A stretch of DNA of 50,105 nucleotides from Mycolicibacter heraklionensis. GTDB lineage: Bacteria > Actinomycetota > Actinomycetes > Mycobacteriales > Mycobacteriaceae. The notes under the pieces were generated by a model. That model ran no database searches. It was not told the DNA's origin and saw only the letters and a program-made list of their open reading frames with translations. The translations under genes and the position numbers were made by a program. Location: NCBI GenBank assembly GCA_001673575.1, contig LZME01000096.1, positions 1 through 50,105 of the forward strand, in the 5' to 3' direction. Below are positions 27,301 through 34,422 of the stretch, piece after piece. Position 1 is the stretch's first letter, and every line of letters begins with the position of its first letter.

Positions 27301-28911
27301 TTCCGCTCCGGCCGGGCCTTCTCGGCGTCGGTGCTGGGATCGGAGCTGTTGGTCAAGGGCGCACCGGAAGTGGTGTTGGGGGCCTGCACCAACGCCGACG
27401 CCAAGATCGAGCAGCAGGTGGCCGCGATGGCCGCCCAGGGCCTGCGGGTGATCGCGGTCGCCCAGGGCACGCTGACCGCCGCCCAGGTGCGGGCCGTCCA
27501 GGACGATTCCGAACGTCTCGTGGAGGTCAGTGCCTCCGGGCTGACGCTGCTCGGGTTCCTCGGCCTAGCCGACACTCCGCGGGCCGACGCTCCACAGCTG
27601 CTCGCCGACCTGGCCGCCCGCGGCGTCGACATCCGAATGATCACCGGTGACCACCCGATCACGGCCACCGCGATCGCCGCCGAGATGGGCGTGACCGTCG
27701 CCCCCGAGCAGGTCATCACCGGCTCGGAGTGGAATGCCTTGAACCGCAAGGAACAAGAGCGGGTGGTCTGCGAGCGGGTGATCTTCGCCCGGATGTCTCC
27801 AGAGAACAAGGTGCAGATCGTCCAGACCCTGGAGCGCGCCGGCCGGGTGTCGGCGATGGTCGGCGACGGCGCCAACGACGCCGCGGCGATCCGGGCCGCC
27901 ACGGTGGGGCTGGGTGTTGTTGCGCACGGCAGCGACTCGGCACATGCCACCGCCGACGTGGTGCTGACCGACGGCAAGATCGGTGCCTTGGTCGACGCGA
28001 TCGACGAGGGCCGGCGACTGTGGCGCGGTGTGCAACTGGCCATCTCCGGATTGCTGGGCGGCAACGCCGGCGAAGTGATGTTCTCCGTCATCGGCACTGC
28101 GATCACGGGGAATTCACCGCTGAACACCCGGCAGCTGCTGTTGATGAACACCCTGACCGACGCACTGCCGGCCACCGCGGTGGCGGTGAGCACGCCGGCC
28201 GGCCCGATCGGTGACGCGGTGCCCGGACTCGACGAGCGCAAACTGTGGCGCGCGGTGGCGTTCCGCGGCGGAGTCACCGCCGCGGCGGGCACCGCGGCCT
28301 GGGCGATGGCCTCCGCAACGGGCCTGCCGCAGCGGGCCGCAACGGTGGCGCTGATCTCGCTGGTGACCACCGAACTCGGTCAGACCGTGGTCGATTCGCG
28401 GGCGCCGATGGTGCTGGCGACGGCGGCCGGATCGTTCGCGCTGTTCGCGGCGATAGTCTCCACTCCAGGGGTCAGCCAGCTGTTGGGGTGCACGCCGGTC
28501 GGCCCGATCGGCTGGGCGCAGGGCCTCGGCACGGCCGCGGCGGCCACCGCCGCGGTGGCCGTGGCGAGCCGATTCTCGACCTCCGCCAAGGAGGCCAAGG
28601 AGATCGCCGCTCCCGTCAAGCAGATCGAGGCCCCCACCAAGGCGCTGTCGGTGGTTCCGGCCCTTCCGGAGAAGAAGGCTCCGGCCGCCAAGAAGGCCCC
28701 GGTAAAGAAGGCCCCGGTGAAGAAGGCACCGGCCAAGAAGGCACCGGTGAAGAAGGCCGCCGCCAAGAAGGCTCCGGTCAAGAAGGCGCCGGTCAAAAAG
28801 GCTCCGGCTGCCAAGAAAGCCCCGGCCGAGAAAGCCGTGCCGGCCAAGAAGGCGCCGGCCAAGAAAGCCGCCGCCAAGAAGTCGTCCGCGAAGCTGGAGC
28901 TGGTGCGCTGA
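24313..28911 (+). CDS. ctpI: Large P-type cation ATPase CtpI with Lys-rich tail
   Basis: A 1,532-residue P-type ATPase. Actuator motif TGES (DESALTGESLSVG) near 770, membrane motif AAVPEGMPLMATL near 880, phosphorylation site D925 in CFDKTGTLSENR, and hinge VGDGANDAAAIRAA near 1,185. The last ~90 residues are Lys/Ala/Pro repeats. The first ~600 residues resemble a worn-out second P-type unit: VVIDPRALTGEQ aligns by eye with the DKTGT region and a following LLADLAGAWQVLRALPAARTAT region with the post-hinge segment. This size and layout match CtpI (Rv0107c). The leader predicts a role in Mn2+ efflux; CPx and heavy-metal domains are absent. Confidence 0.93.
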   Translation: MDVFAIGRFGLDAVGAVASASLDLAAIPLREGAKILAGERSDLTSRRSWRGAGRAWIEVHGLDDPDGADIGADVLEALRAEPGVTSVRLNRPLSRVVVEIGDHVSLADLCAKVEAVEKSTELTATETAALPGDGLLLATKGAMVGANAVGLAIATVGSAMRWPAAPKIFDAAASVARYQPLVRNALASRIGPAKTDRVLSLVSLGSHVITMSPAILAVDLMVEGLKASETRAGALAWNRYEPELARYAEHPDAHSAARPVPRPDGLAERYLKRTAVAQVVAAGAVGALTRNLDMTSSAILATSPKAVRTSCESFAATLGQGLADAHGVLPLRPDSLRRLDKIDTVVIDPRALTGEQRRVVQIRGASEHELPKAWHSAQSLLDKPGLRPGWHRVPGMTVRGSARTEPVDALILPAHHALASAVVLEARASGAELVTVDTEILGELRPGFDDIRPVSGEDLDAALAAAVADLQQAGRTVAVLSTSAAQALASADLALGVMPTSEHPDSPPPFYADLLLADLAGAWQVLRALPAARTATERGVAISIGASSIAGLLLVRGVRATIPGVGAGPSRGPGPVTVGAGAGMLSGYLLARRVLRAHAPKPAPAYEWHAMTVEQARELLTPDAVTPLTERAPVDAETQGMFWPYFHAVREELSDPMTPILALCSAATAMLGSPIDAVMVGTVLTGNAMLAAYQRLRAESRLNTLLAQQAPPARVVLLGADGTPSYHEIPAEQLLPGDLIEVRSNEVVPADARTIEVSDVEVDESALTGESLSVGKQLDPTPGAELAERSSMLYAGTTVIAGKALAMVTAVGADTQARRASELAAGELPEVGLQHHLSQLMYRTFPYSAAGGVAVGALGLLRQGGLRVALGNAIAVAIAAVPEGMPLMATLAQHASSQRLTKTGALVRIPRSVEALGRVDVVCFDKTGTLSENRLRVATVRPLAGYSDDDVLGTAAQAAPAPDGAAHAHATDQAIVEGAAAAAGARPWIEPDAHLPFRSGRAFSASVLGSELLVKGAPEVVLGACTNADAKIEQQVAAMAAQGLRVIAVAQGTLTAAQVRAVQDDSERLVEVSASGLTLLGFLGLADTPRADAPQLLADLAARGVDIRMITGDHPITATAIAAEMGVTVAPEQVITGSEWNALNRKEQERVVCERVIFARMSPENKVQIVQTLERAGRVSAMVGDGANDAAAIRAATVGLGVVAHGSDSAHATADVVLTDGKIGALVDAIDEGRRLWRGVQLAISGLLGGNAGEVMFSVIGTAITGNSPLNTRQLLLMNTLTDALPATAVAVSTPAGPIGDAVPGLDERKLWRAVAFRGGVTAAAGTAAWAMASATGLPQRAATVALISLVTTELGQTVVDSRAPMVLATAAGSFALFAAIVSTPGVSQLLGCTPVGPIGWAQGLGTAAAATAAVAVASRFSTSAKEAKEIAAPVKQIEAPTKALSVVPALPEKKAPAAKKAPVKKAPVKKAPAKKAPVKKAAAKKAPVKKAPVKKAPAAKKAPAEKAVPAKKAPAKKAAAKKSSAKLELVR
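28671..28880 (+). repeat. Lys/Ala/Pro tandem repeats in CtpI tail
   Basis: About 70 residues of imperfect 4-6-residue units such as [14 protein letters not shown], on imperfect 12-18 bp DNA repeats. The same composition occurs at the TopA C-terminus in this window (about 1255-1350). Confidence 0.9.
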
Positions 28912-28921
28912 GCCTGTCCGG

Positions 28922-29092
28922 TTACGCCGGCTGAAGCACCGTCACCTGCGGCAGTGATCGCTTGGATGCGCGAAGTCGCACCTCCAGCAGGCCGGCGCGC
29001 CAGAGCACTGCGTACAGCTCGACCATCGGCACCGTCAGCAGTGCCGCTGTCGCGTCGGCCAGAGGTTCTGCCAGGACTTCGGTAGTCCGCAT
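28922..29092 (-). CDS. Possible 56-residue protein of unknown function
   Basis: A small ORF from ATG 29092 to TAA, convergent with ctpI (10 nt between stops), starting MRTTEVLAEPLADATAALLT and continuing with VELYAVLWRAGLLEVRLR. The frame is open for 24 further codons upstream without another start codon, so it may also be the 3' remnant of a longer gene. Codon composition looks coding-like (G/C third positions), but I recognise no family. Confidence 0.35.
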   Translation of the reverse strand: MRTTEVLAEPLADATAALLTVPMVELYAVLWRAGLLEVRLRASKRSLPQVTVLQPA

Positions 29093-29171
29093 ACCTGCAA
29101 CGGTGAGGGCTGGAATCGGACGATCGGCAAACCCGCTGTTACCGCTGGGACAACTGTTGCCGAATTACTGT

Positions 29172-29242
29172 GTTTTAGGCGGTTCCAGCTTCGGCTCTCC
29201 TGCGTCGAACCTCGCTAAACCGCCGGTTTTAGGCGGTTCCAG
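29172..29242. repeat. 17-bp direct repeat at the DUF2304 gene stop
   Basis: GTTTTAGGCGGTTCCAG occurs at 29172-29188 and 29226-29242. The second copy contains the last codons and stop of the minus-strand DUF2304 gene. Between them CTAAACCGCCGGTTTTAG (29213-29230) can form a short imperfect hairpin, a possible terminator. Otherwise 29093-29228 has no supported gene. Confidence 0.7.
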
Positions 29243-29579
29243 GCGGCTCCGGCGGTTGGGCTTGGGTAAGCGCGATCGCCCGCGCCAGCCGGGCATAGCG
29301 CAGCTCCAGATCGCGGAATCGCATATAGGTGCTCAGCGTGGTGAACGCGAAGACCATGATCAGCACGTACAGCATCAGATCGGTGCCGCGGCGCACCCCG
29401 AGCCAATTGGCCAACACGGTGGTGTCGTCGGGGCGCAACACCGCATAGATACCGGCCACCACGAACACCAGGTAGCCGACCTTCACCCACGCTCGCGACT
29501 GGGCGGACCGACGCGACAACAACAGGTAGATCAGCAGCAACAGTACCGCTGCGATGAGCAGAACCTTGATCCAGTTCAT
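29229..29579 (-). CDS. DUF2304-type small membrane protein (Rv3632-like)
   Basis: 116 residues with three hydrophobic segments (VLLIAAVLLLLIYLLLS at ~6-22, YLVFVVAGIYAVL at ~36-48, LMLYVLIMVFAFTTLSTY at ~69-86) and a charged C-terminal helix (RFRDLELRYARLARAIALTQ). Its start overlaps the glycosyltransferase stop as ATGA. In M. tuberculosis the equivalent protein is reported to support the neighbouring polyprenyl-phosphate glycosyltransferase, probably by membrane anchoring. Confidence 0.88.
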   Translation of the reverse strand: MNWIKVLLIAAVLLLLIYLLLSRRSAQSRAWVKVGYLVFVVAGIYAVLRPDDTTVLANWLGVRRGTDLMLYVLIMVFAFTTLSTYMRFRDLELRYARLARAIALTQAQPPEPPGTA

Positions 29580-30274
29580 CGCGACATCCTCTTGCGTAGC
29601 AGCCCGTCGAACAGGATGTTGACGCCGTTGAGCAGCGGCTGCCCCTTCGACTTCGAGTATTCGGTATAGAGCACCTCGACCGGCTCTTCGCCCACCCGCC
29701 AGCGGTTCTCGGCAATCAGGGCGATGAACTCCCCGGCATGGCTCATCCCGGTCATGGTGAGGTCGAGGCCATCGGCCACTCGCCGGTTGAACACCCGCAG
29801 GCCGTTGTGGGCGTCGGAGAGCCCAAGTCGGCGAATTCGCGGGTTGAGCCAGACCGCGGTCCGCAGTACCGCTCGTTTGAGCGGCGGCACCGTCGCGGCA
29901 GCTTCGGGTGCGGCGAAGCGGGTGCCGATCACGATGTCGAGGTCGGCGGTGTCGAGATGGTCGATCATGCGCATCAGGTCGGCCACCCGGTGCTGGCCGT
30001 CGGCGTCGAAGGTGGCGAACAGTCGGGCGCCGGGCTGGCGGCGGGCGAACTCGACCCCGGTCTGGATGGCCGCGCCCTGACCGAGGTTGACCGGGTGGCG
30101 CACCACGTAGGCGCCCGCGCGCCGCGCCGTGGCGGCGGTGTCGTCCGCGCTTCCGTCGTCCACGCAGACCACGTAGTCGAAAACCGAACGGATCCCGGCG
30201 ATCACGTCACCGATGACGGTCGCCTCGTTGAACGCCGGGACGATGATCCAGACATCGGGGTAGCGGGTATCGAT
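29576..30274 (-). CDS. ppgS: GT2 glycosyltransferase, polyprenyl-phosphate sugar synthase (PpgS-like); start codon reads ATC
   Basis: GT-A fold enzyme: VWIIVPAFNEATVIG at the N-terminus, CVDDGSADDTAATA (nucleotide-binding Asp pair), LFATFDADGQHRVAD (DxD-like metal site) and GLSDAHNGLRVFNRR. The M. tuberculosis equivalent (Rv3631) makes polyprenyl-phospho-N-acetylgalactosamine used to decorate arabinogalactan. The essential first strand lies upstream of the first ordinary start codon (GTG 30205): the reading frame continues back through DTRYPDVWII to an ATC at 30274, immediately preceded by ACC and a TAA. The ATC sits 7 nt after a TATTTT -10 box, just where a leaderless ATG is expected. Either an ATG was lost by one substitution, a sequencing error occurred, or ATC is used. 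Confidence 0.85.
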   Translation of the reverse strand: MDTRYPDVWIIVPAFNEATVIGDVIAGIRSVFDYVVCVDDGSADDTAATARRAGAYVVRHPVNLGQGAAIQTGVEFARRQPGARLFATFDADGQHRVADLMRMIDHLDTADLDIVIGTRFAAPEAAATVPPLKRAVLRTAVWLNPRIRRLGLSDAHNGLRVFNRRVADGLDLTMTGMSHAGEFIALIAENRWRVGEEPVEVLYTEYSKSKGQPLLNGVNILFDGLLRKRMSR

Positions 30275-30281
30275 GGTTTAG

Positions 30282-30287
30282 AAAATA
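30282..30287 (-). promoter_or_regulatory. -10 box TATTTT before the ppgS-like gene
   Basis: TATTTT on the minus strand ends 7 nt before the ATC codon at 30274. The spacing equals that at the leaderless starts of neighbouring genes. Confidence 0.5.
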
Positions 30288-30301
30288 CACGCCTGCCCGG
30301 G

Positions 30302-31579
30302 TTAGGAATCGGTGCGCAACGCGGCCAGATGCACGGCGATTCCCACCACGGGACCGCACAGCAGGGCCACCACGGTTCTGGTCGATAGCTCCAACGGCAG
30401 CAGCAGGAGCAAGGTCGAGGCCACCGTGGCTCCCACCCAGCCCAGCGCGTAGGCGCGGTGCAGTGCCGCGGCCACCGTCGCCGCCCCGGTCAGCGTCAGC
30501 AGCGCGATCGCGGTGGCTGCCGTCGTCAGCCCGGCCAGCAGCAGCCCGTCGGCACGGTAATCCGCGCCGAACACCGTGCGCAGCAGCCAGGGGCCGAGCA
30601 GACCCGCCGCCACGGCGCCCAGCGCGCCCAGTGCGGCGACGGCCGCCGCCGGGGTGCGCAGCGCCCGCAGTCGGCGGCCCCGCTGGTCGACGAAGTGCGC
30701 GATCAGGTTGCCCTGCATGGCGGTCAGCGGCACCAGCAGCGGTGCCCGGGTCACCGTGACCGCCAGGATCACCACGCCGCCGGCGGCGCCCAATTCGCCG
30801 TAGGTGGCCTGCAGCAGCACCGGAAAACCCATCACCAGGATCGCGCTGGCCCCGGCCGCGGTGATCGAATGCGCCGCACCGCGCAGGAATCCCGCCGTGC
30901 TCACCGGCGTCAGCAGGCGCGCTGCGGAACGGGCCGCGGGTGAGGCGGCCAGCAGCAGCAGCCAGGCCAGCGCGCCCGCCACGGTGGCCCACAAGAACCC
31001 GACCAGGCCCCAGCCGACGACGAACGTCGCGGTGGCCACGGCCACCCGGACACCCGCATCGGTCACCATCAGCGCGCCGTACTGCGTCCAGCGGTTGGCG
31101 CCGGCCAACATGCCGAGCAGTGTGGCGTGCACCGCGAAGTTGGCCAGACCAAAGCACAGCAGCCCGACCGACAGCCAGCGCGCCTCGACGAACACGTGGC
31201 CGCTCCACAGCGGCGAACTGGCGGCGAGCACCGCGGCCGCCACCAGCCCGCTCAGTCCGGCCACCCGCAGCGGGCGGGTGTGTGGCGTGGCGGGGCGCTG
31301 GCGCGCCGAGTCTCCGGCGAACCGGACTTCCCGGGTGGTTTCCTGCAGCAGGCCGTTGGCGGCGCCGTTGACCAGCCCAAACGCGCCCCAGAACACGCCG
31401 AACACCGAGAAACCTGCCGGGTCGAGGTCACGCGCGGCCAGATACAGCACCGCGTAGCCGCAGAGCGCGCTGAGCAGGGTTGCGGTGCCGACCCGGGCCA
31501 TACTGGCGCGGGCGACAGGACCGGTGGCCAGCCCACGGGGGAACCCGGGGGATCCGGTACCACCGACGTCGGTCACCAC
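30302..31579 (-). CDS. Polysaccharide-flippase-like integral membrane protein (Rv3630-like)
   Basis: 425 residues with about 12 hydrophobic segments in pairs, resembling MATE/MOP-type polysaccharide exporters (LLSALCGYAVLYLAARDLDPAGFSVF; QATYGELGAAGGVVILAVT). Position before the polyprenyl-phosphate glycosyltransferase suggests a role in moving lipid-linked sugars across the membrane, which is inference. The GTG at 31579 is chosen because TAGTAT ends 7 nt before it; a longer in-frame reading to 31741 runs into the divergent terC gene and lacks membrane-protein character. Confidence 0.8.
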   Translation of the reverse strand: MVTDVGGTGSPGFPRGLATGPVARASMARVGTATLLSALCGYAVLYLAARDLDPAGFSVFGVFWGAFGLVNGAANGLLQETTREVRFAGDSARQRPATPHTRPLRVAGLSGLVAAAVLAASSPLWSGHVFVEARWLSVGLLCFGLANFAVHATLLGMLAGANRWTQYGALMVTDAGVRVAVATATFVVGWGLVGFLWATVAGALAWLLLLAASPAARSAARLLTPVSTAGFLRGAAHSITAAGASAILVMGFPVLLQATYGELGAAGGVVILAVTVTRAPLLVPLTAMQGNLIAHFVDQRGRRLRALRTPAAAVAALGALGAVAAGLLGPWLLRTVFGADYRADGLLLAGLTTAATAIALLTLTGAATVAAALHRAYALGWVGATVASTLLLLLPLELSTRTVVALLCGPVVGIAVHLAALRTDS

Positions 31580-31586
31580 GGCGAAA

Positions 31587-31592
31587 ATACTA
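31587..31592 (-). promoter_or_regulatory. -10 box TAGTAT, leaderless start of the Rv3630-like gene
   Basis: TAGTAT on the minus strand with a 7-nt gap to the GTG at 31579. Confidence 0.55.
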
Positions 31593-31664
31593 AGCGGGCC
31601 GCGGGGTACCGTCGGCCAGCCCTGAAACAACCTCAGTACTGACTCGCTGACCGGAGGCCCGCTC

Positions 31665-32654
31665 TTGGACCCGTCGCTGCTGGAATGGCTGCTGACATTC
31701 GCGGGGCTGGGCGCGGTGCTCGGATTCGACCTGCTGATCATCGGCCGGCGCGTGCACGAACCGTCAATCCGCGAGATCGCGGGATGGCTGACGTTCTACC
31801 TCAGCCTGGCGATGGCGTTCGGCGTCTGGGTATGGCATTTTCACGGCGCCAAGTACGGCATGCAGTTCTATGCCGGCTGGCTGACCGAGTACAGCCTCTC
31901 GGTCGACAACCTGTTCGTGTTCGTGATCATCATGAACAGCTTCAACGTGCCCAAGAAGTACCGGCAGGAGGCGCTGTTCGTCGGCATCGTCATGGCGCTG
32001 TCGTTCCGGGCGGTGTTCATCGCGCTCGGCGGGGTCGCGGTGCAGCGGCTGTCCTGGACGTTCTACGTGTTCGGTGCGTTCATGGCCTACACCGCGATCA
32101 AACTGCTCCGCCACGACGACCCCACCGGCGACGGGGAGGGCGAGGGCGGCAACAACTTCATCGTGCGGTTTGCGCGCACCCACTTCAACGCCACCGATCG
32201 CTGGTCCGGTGTGCGGTTCTTCGTCCGGGACAGTTCAGGGGCTTGGGCCGTCACGCCGATGTTCCTGGTGGGCCTGGCGCTGGGCACCACCGACGTGGTG
32301 TTCGCGATGGACTCGATTCCGGCCATCTATGGACTGACGCGTCAGCCCTACCTGGTGTTCACCGCCAATGTGTTCGCCCTAATGGGGCTGCGCCAGCTCT
32401 ACTTCATTCTGGGCAAGCTGCTGGGTCGGTTCGTGTATCTGTCCCAGGGCCTGTCGGTGATCCTGGGGTTCATCGGTGTGCGGATGGTGTTGCATGCGCT
32501 GCGCACCAACGAGGTGTGGTTCATCAACTCGGGCCGGCCGCTCAATGTCCCTGAGATCCCCACCGCGGTCAGCCTGGGGGTCGTGGTGGGAGTGTTGGCG
32601 TTGACGACGGTGGCCAGCCTCTATCGGACCCGCGGGGCGACTTCAGCGCAGTGA
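31665..32654 (+). CDS. TerC/Alx-family membrane protein
   Basis: A 329-residue protein with about nine membrane segments. TerC signatures: the intramembrane acidic motif EYSLSVDNLFVFVIIMNSF (about 82-100) and its symmetrical partner GTTDVVFAMDSIPAIYGLT (about 208-226). Family members export Mn2+ or help metallate exported proteins; TerC members in other bacteria are often behind Mn riboswitches, but none is seen here. TTG start with CCGGAGG 8 nt upstream. It overlaps the convergent deazaflavin oxidoreductase gene by 12 nt. Confidence 0.92.
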   Translation: MDPSLLEWLLTFAGLGAVLGFDLLIIGRRVHEPSIREIAGWLTFYLSLAMAFGVWVWHFHGAKYGMQFYAGWLTEYSLSVDNLFVFVIIMNSFNVPKKYRQEALFVGIVMALSFRAVFIALGGVAVQRLSWTFYVFGAFMAYTAIKLLRHDDPTGDGEGEGGNNFIVRFARTHFNATDRWSGVRFFVRDSSGAWAVTPMFLVGLALGTTDVVFAMDSIPAIYGLTRQPYLVFTANVFALMGLRQLYFILGKLLGRFVYLSQGLSVILGFIGVRMVLHALRTNEVWFINSGRPLNVPEIPTAVSLGVVVGVLALTTVASLYRTRGATSAQ

Positions 32655-33077
32655 GAAGACCGGGAACGACGCCGCCGCGACCCGCAGTTCGTCGTCGCTG
32701 GAATCCGGTGTCAACCCCGCCACGTATCCCTTGACCTGCCAGTACCAGCGTTGTAGATAGCGGCGCAGCACCTCCGGTTTGTCGTCGTCGGGCACCTCGA
32801 TGACCTGAGCCGGGCGCGGCCGCCACCGCGGCCCGACCTCGATCTCGCCGGCGGCGCGCACATTGCGAACCCACTCGGTGTTGCCGCGCGGCGAGACCAG
32901 GTAGTCCACCCCGTCGACGGTCAGCAGATTGATCACGACACCGCGTCGCTTGCCGCTCTTGCGGCCGCGCACGGAGATCGCGCGGGTGCCGGCAATGCTG
33001 ACGCCCGCCTCGGCCAGCTTGCGGATCAGGGCGTTGCCGAATCTTTCCACCGTGCTCGGCGGCTGGTAATGCGCCAT
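32643..33077 (-). CDS. Deazaflavin (F420)-dependent nitroreductase-family protein (Ddn-like)
   Basis: 144 residues of the split-barrel FDOR family: GRKSGKRRGVVINLLTVDG (phosphate-binding of F420) and LVSPRGNTEWVRNVRAAGEIEV are the family core. It should use F420H2 to reduce an unknown substrate. The ATG lies upstream of two palindromes shared with the divergent TetR gene, so the TetR protein probably controls it. Confidence 0.9.
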   Translation of the reverse strand: MAHYQPPSTVERFGNALIRKLAEAGVSIAGTRAISVRGRKSGKRRGVVINLLTVDGVDYLVSPRGNTEWVRNVRAAGEIEVGPRWRPRPAQVIEVPDDDKPEVLRRYLQRWYWQVKGYVAGLTPDSSDDELRVAAASFPVFSLR

Positions 33078-33102
33078 GGCCGTAGCCTCCTCAGGGCATA
33101 AC

Positions 33103-33166
33103 AGAGCGGTGCTCTCGTTTGCATGGTGACACGACGTAGCCGCTAAAACAAGAGCAGTGCTCTCGT
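33103..33166. promoter_or_regulatory. Two TetR-type operators
   Basis: AGAGCGGTGCTCTCGT (33103-33118) and AGAGCAGTGCTCTCGT (33151-33166) differ at one base and have the same orientation, 48 bp apart. Each contains AGAGC-NNN-GCTCT inverted arms. They lie in the 107-bp divergent region between the Ddn-like gene and the TetR gene, one near each gene. Confidence 0.75.
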
Positions 33167-33184
33167 ATCTGTCAGACTGGTGCC

Positions 33185-33874
33185 GTGGGAAAACGCCAGG
33201 AGTCGCGGGAGCGCATCGAGGCGCAGATCCTCGAGGTCGGGCGGCGTCATCTGCGCACCCACGGGGCGGCCGGGTTGTCGTTGCGCGCGGTCGCCCGCGA
33301 TGTGGGCATGGTGTCCTCGGCGGTCTACCGGTACGTGGGCAGCCGCGACGAGTTGATCACCCTGCTGCTGGTCGACGCCTACAACGATCTGGCCGATGCC
33401 GTAGGCCGGGCCCGCGCATCGGCCCCGTGGCGCGAGGACATCGTGACGATCGCCCACGCGGTGCGGGACTGGGCGCTAGCCCACCCGGCCCGGTGGGCGC
33501 TGCTGTACGGCAGCCCGGTTCCCGGCTATCACGCGCCGGCTGAGCGGACCGTGACCCCAGGCACCCGGGTTGTCGGGGCGCTCTTCGAAGCGATCGCGGC
33601 GGGCATCGCGGCCGGCGATATCGCATCCGGGAAAGGCGGTGCAGCGCAACCGCTGTCGGCAGACTTCGAACGACTCCGCGACGAGTTCGGCTTCCCCGGC
33701 GACGACGCTGTCATCGCCAAATGCTTCCTGCTGTGGGCCGCCCTGGTGGGCGCGGTCAGCCTGGAAGTGTTCGGCGGGTATGGCGAGGACACCCTGTCGG
33801 CACCGCGGGCGGTGTTCGACGTCCAGCTCACGCTGCTGCTGGACGTATTGGGGGTCAGTGCCCCTCGGCCTTGA
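33185..33874 (+). CDS. TetR-family repressor
   Basis: A 229-residue regulator. The N-terminal helix-turn-helix (~10-60) reads [21 protein letters not shown] and [21 protein letters not shown]; the C-terminal ligand-binding domain has the WHG-like TetR_C region ([19 protein letters not shown]). It probably represses itself and the divergent F420-dependent enzyme through the paired operators. GTG start 19 nt after the second operator. Overlaps ppa by 20 nt at the 3' ends. Confidence 0.92.
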   Translation: MGKRQESRERIEAQILEVGRRHLRTHGAAGLSLRAVARDVGMVSSAVYRYVGSRDELITLLLVDAYNDLADAVGRARASAPWREDIVTIAHAVRDWALAHPARWALLYGSPVPGYHAPAERTVTPGTRVVGALFEAIAAGIAAGDIASGKGGAAQPLSADFERLRDEFGFPGDDAVIAKCFLLWAALVGAVSLEVFGGYGEDTLSAPRAVFDVQLTLLLDVLGVSAPRP

Positions 33875-34343
33875 ACCGCTCGATCGACCGGGTGATCTCG
33901 GCCTCGGCCTCGGCACGGTCAACCCAGTCGGCGGCCTTGACGAACTTGCCCGGCTCCAGGTCCTTGTAGTGCACGAAGAAGTGCTTGATCGCATCCAGCT
34001 CGTAGGCGGGCACGTCGCTGATGTCCTGGATGTGGTCCCACCGGTGGTCACCGGCCGGCACGCACAGCACCTTGGCGTCGCCGCCGGCTTCGTCGGTCAT
34101 CTGGAACATCCCGACCGGACGTGCCTCGACCAGCACACCGGGGAACACCGACTGCGGCAGCAGCACCATCGCGTCCAGCGGGTCGCCGTCCTCACCGAGG
34201 GTGTCCTCGATGAAGCCGTAGTCGGTGGGGTAACCCATCGGCGTGTACAGGTAGCGGTCGAGCTTGACCCGCCCGGTGGCGTGGTCGACCTCGTACTTGT
34301 TGCGCTGGCCCTTGGGGATTTCGATGGTCACGTCGAATTGCAC
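33855..34343 (-). CDS. ppa: Inorganic pyrophosphatase
   Basis: A 162-residue family I soluble pyrophosphatase, hydrolysing PPi to phosphate. Active-site residues lie in [26 protein letters not shown] and [11 protein letters not shown] (the D-x-D-P-x-D motif); the length equals that of M. tuberculosis Ppa (Rv3628, recalled). GTG start with TAGACT -10 box 6 nt upstream, so the mRNA should be leaderless. Confidence 0.97.
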   Translation of the reverse strand: MQFDVTIEIPKGQRNKYEVDHATGRVKLDRYLYTPMGYPTDYGFIEDTLGEDGDPLDAMVLLPQSVFPGVLVEARPVGMFQMTDEAGGDAKVLCVPAGDHRWDHIQDISDVPAYELDAIKHFFVHYKDLEPGKFVKAADWVDRAEAEAEITRSIERFKAEGH

Positions 34344-34349
34344 CGGGTC

Positions 34350-34355
34350 AGTCTA
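34350..34355 (-). promoter_or_regulatory. -10 box TAGACT, leaderless start of ppa
   Basis: TAGACT on the minus strand with a 6-nt gap to the GTG at 34343. Confidence 0.6.
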
Positions 34356-34422
34356 GAGCGGCCCGGATTCACGCCCGGACTCCGCCCGTCCGGCACAATT
34401 GCGCCTGACAGGCAGGAGAGAC

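Noticed and set aside
30207..31208. 333-residue minus-strand frame ending just before the glycosyltransferase
   Set aside because: Wrong frame of the flippase-like gene; reads through the -10 region.
31593..31664. Search for a second Mn riboswitch before the TerC gene
   Set aside because: No GGGGAGTA or AAGACC-type elements; only a ribosome-binding site is seen.
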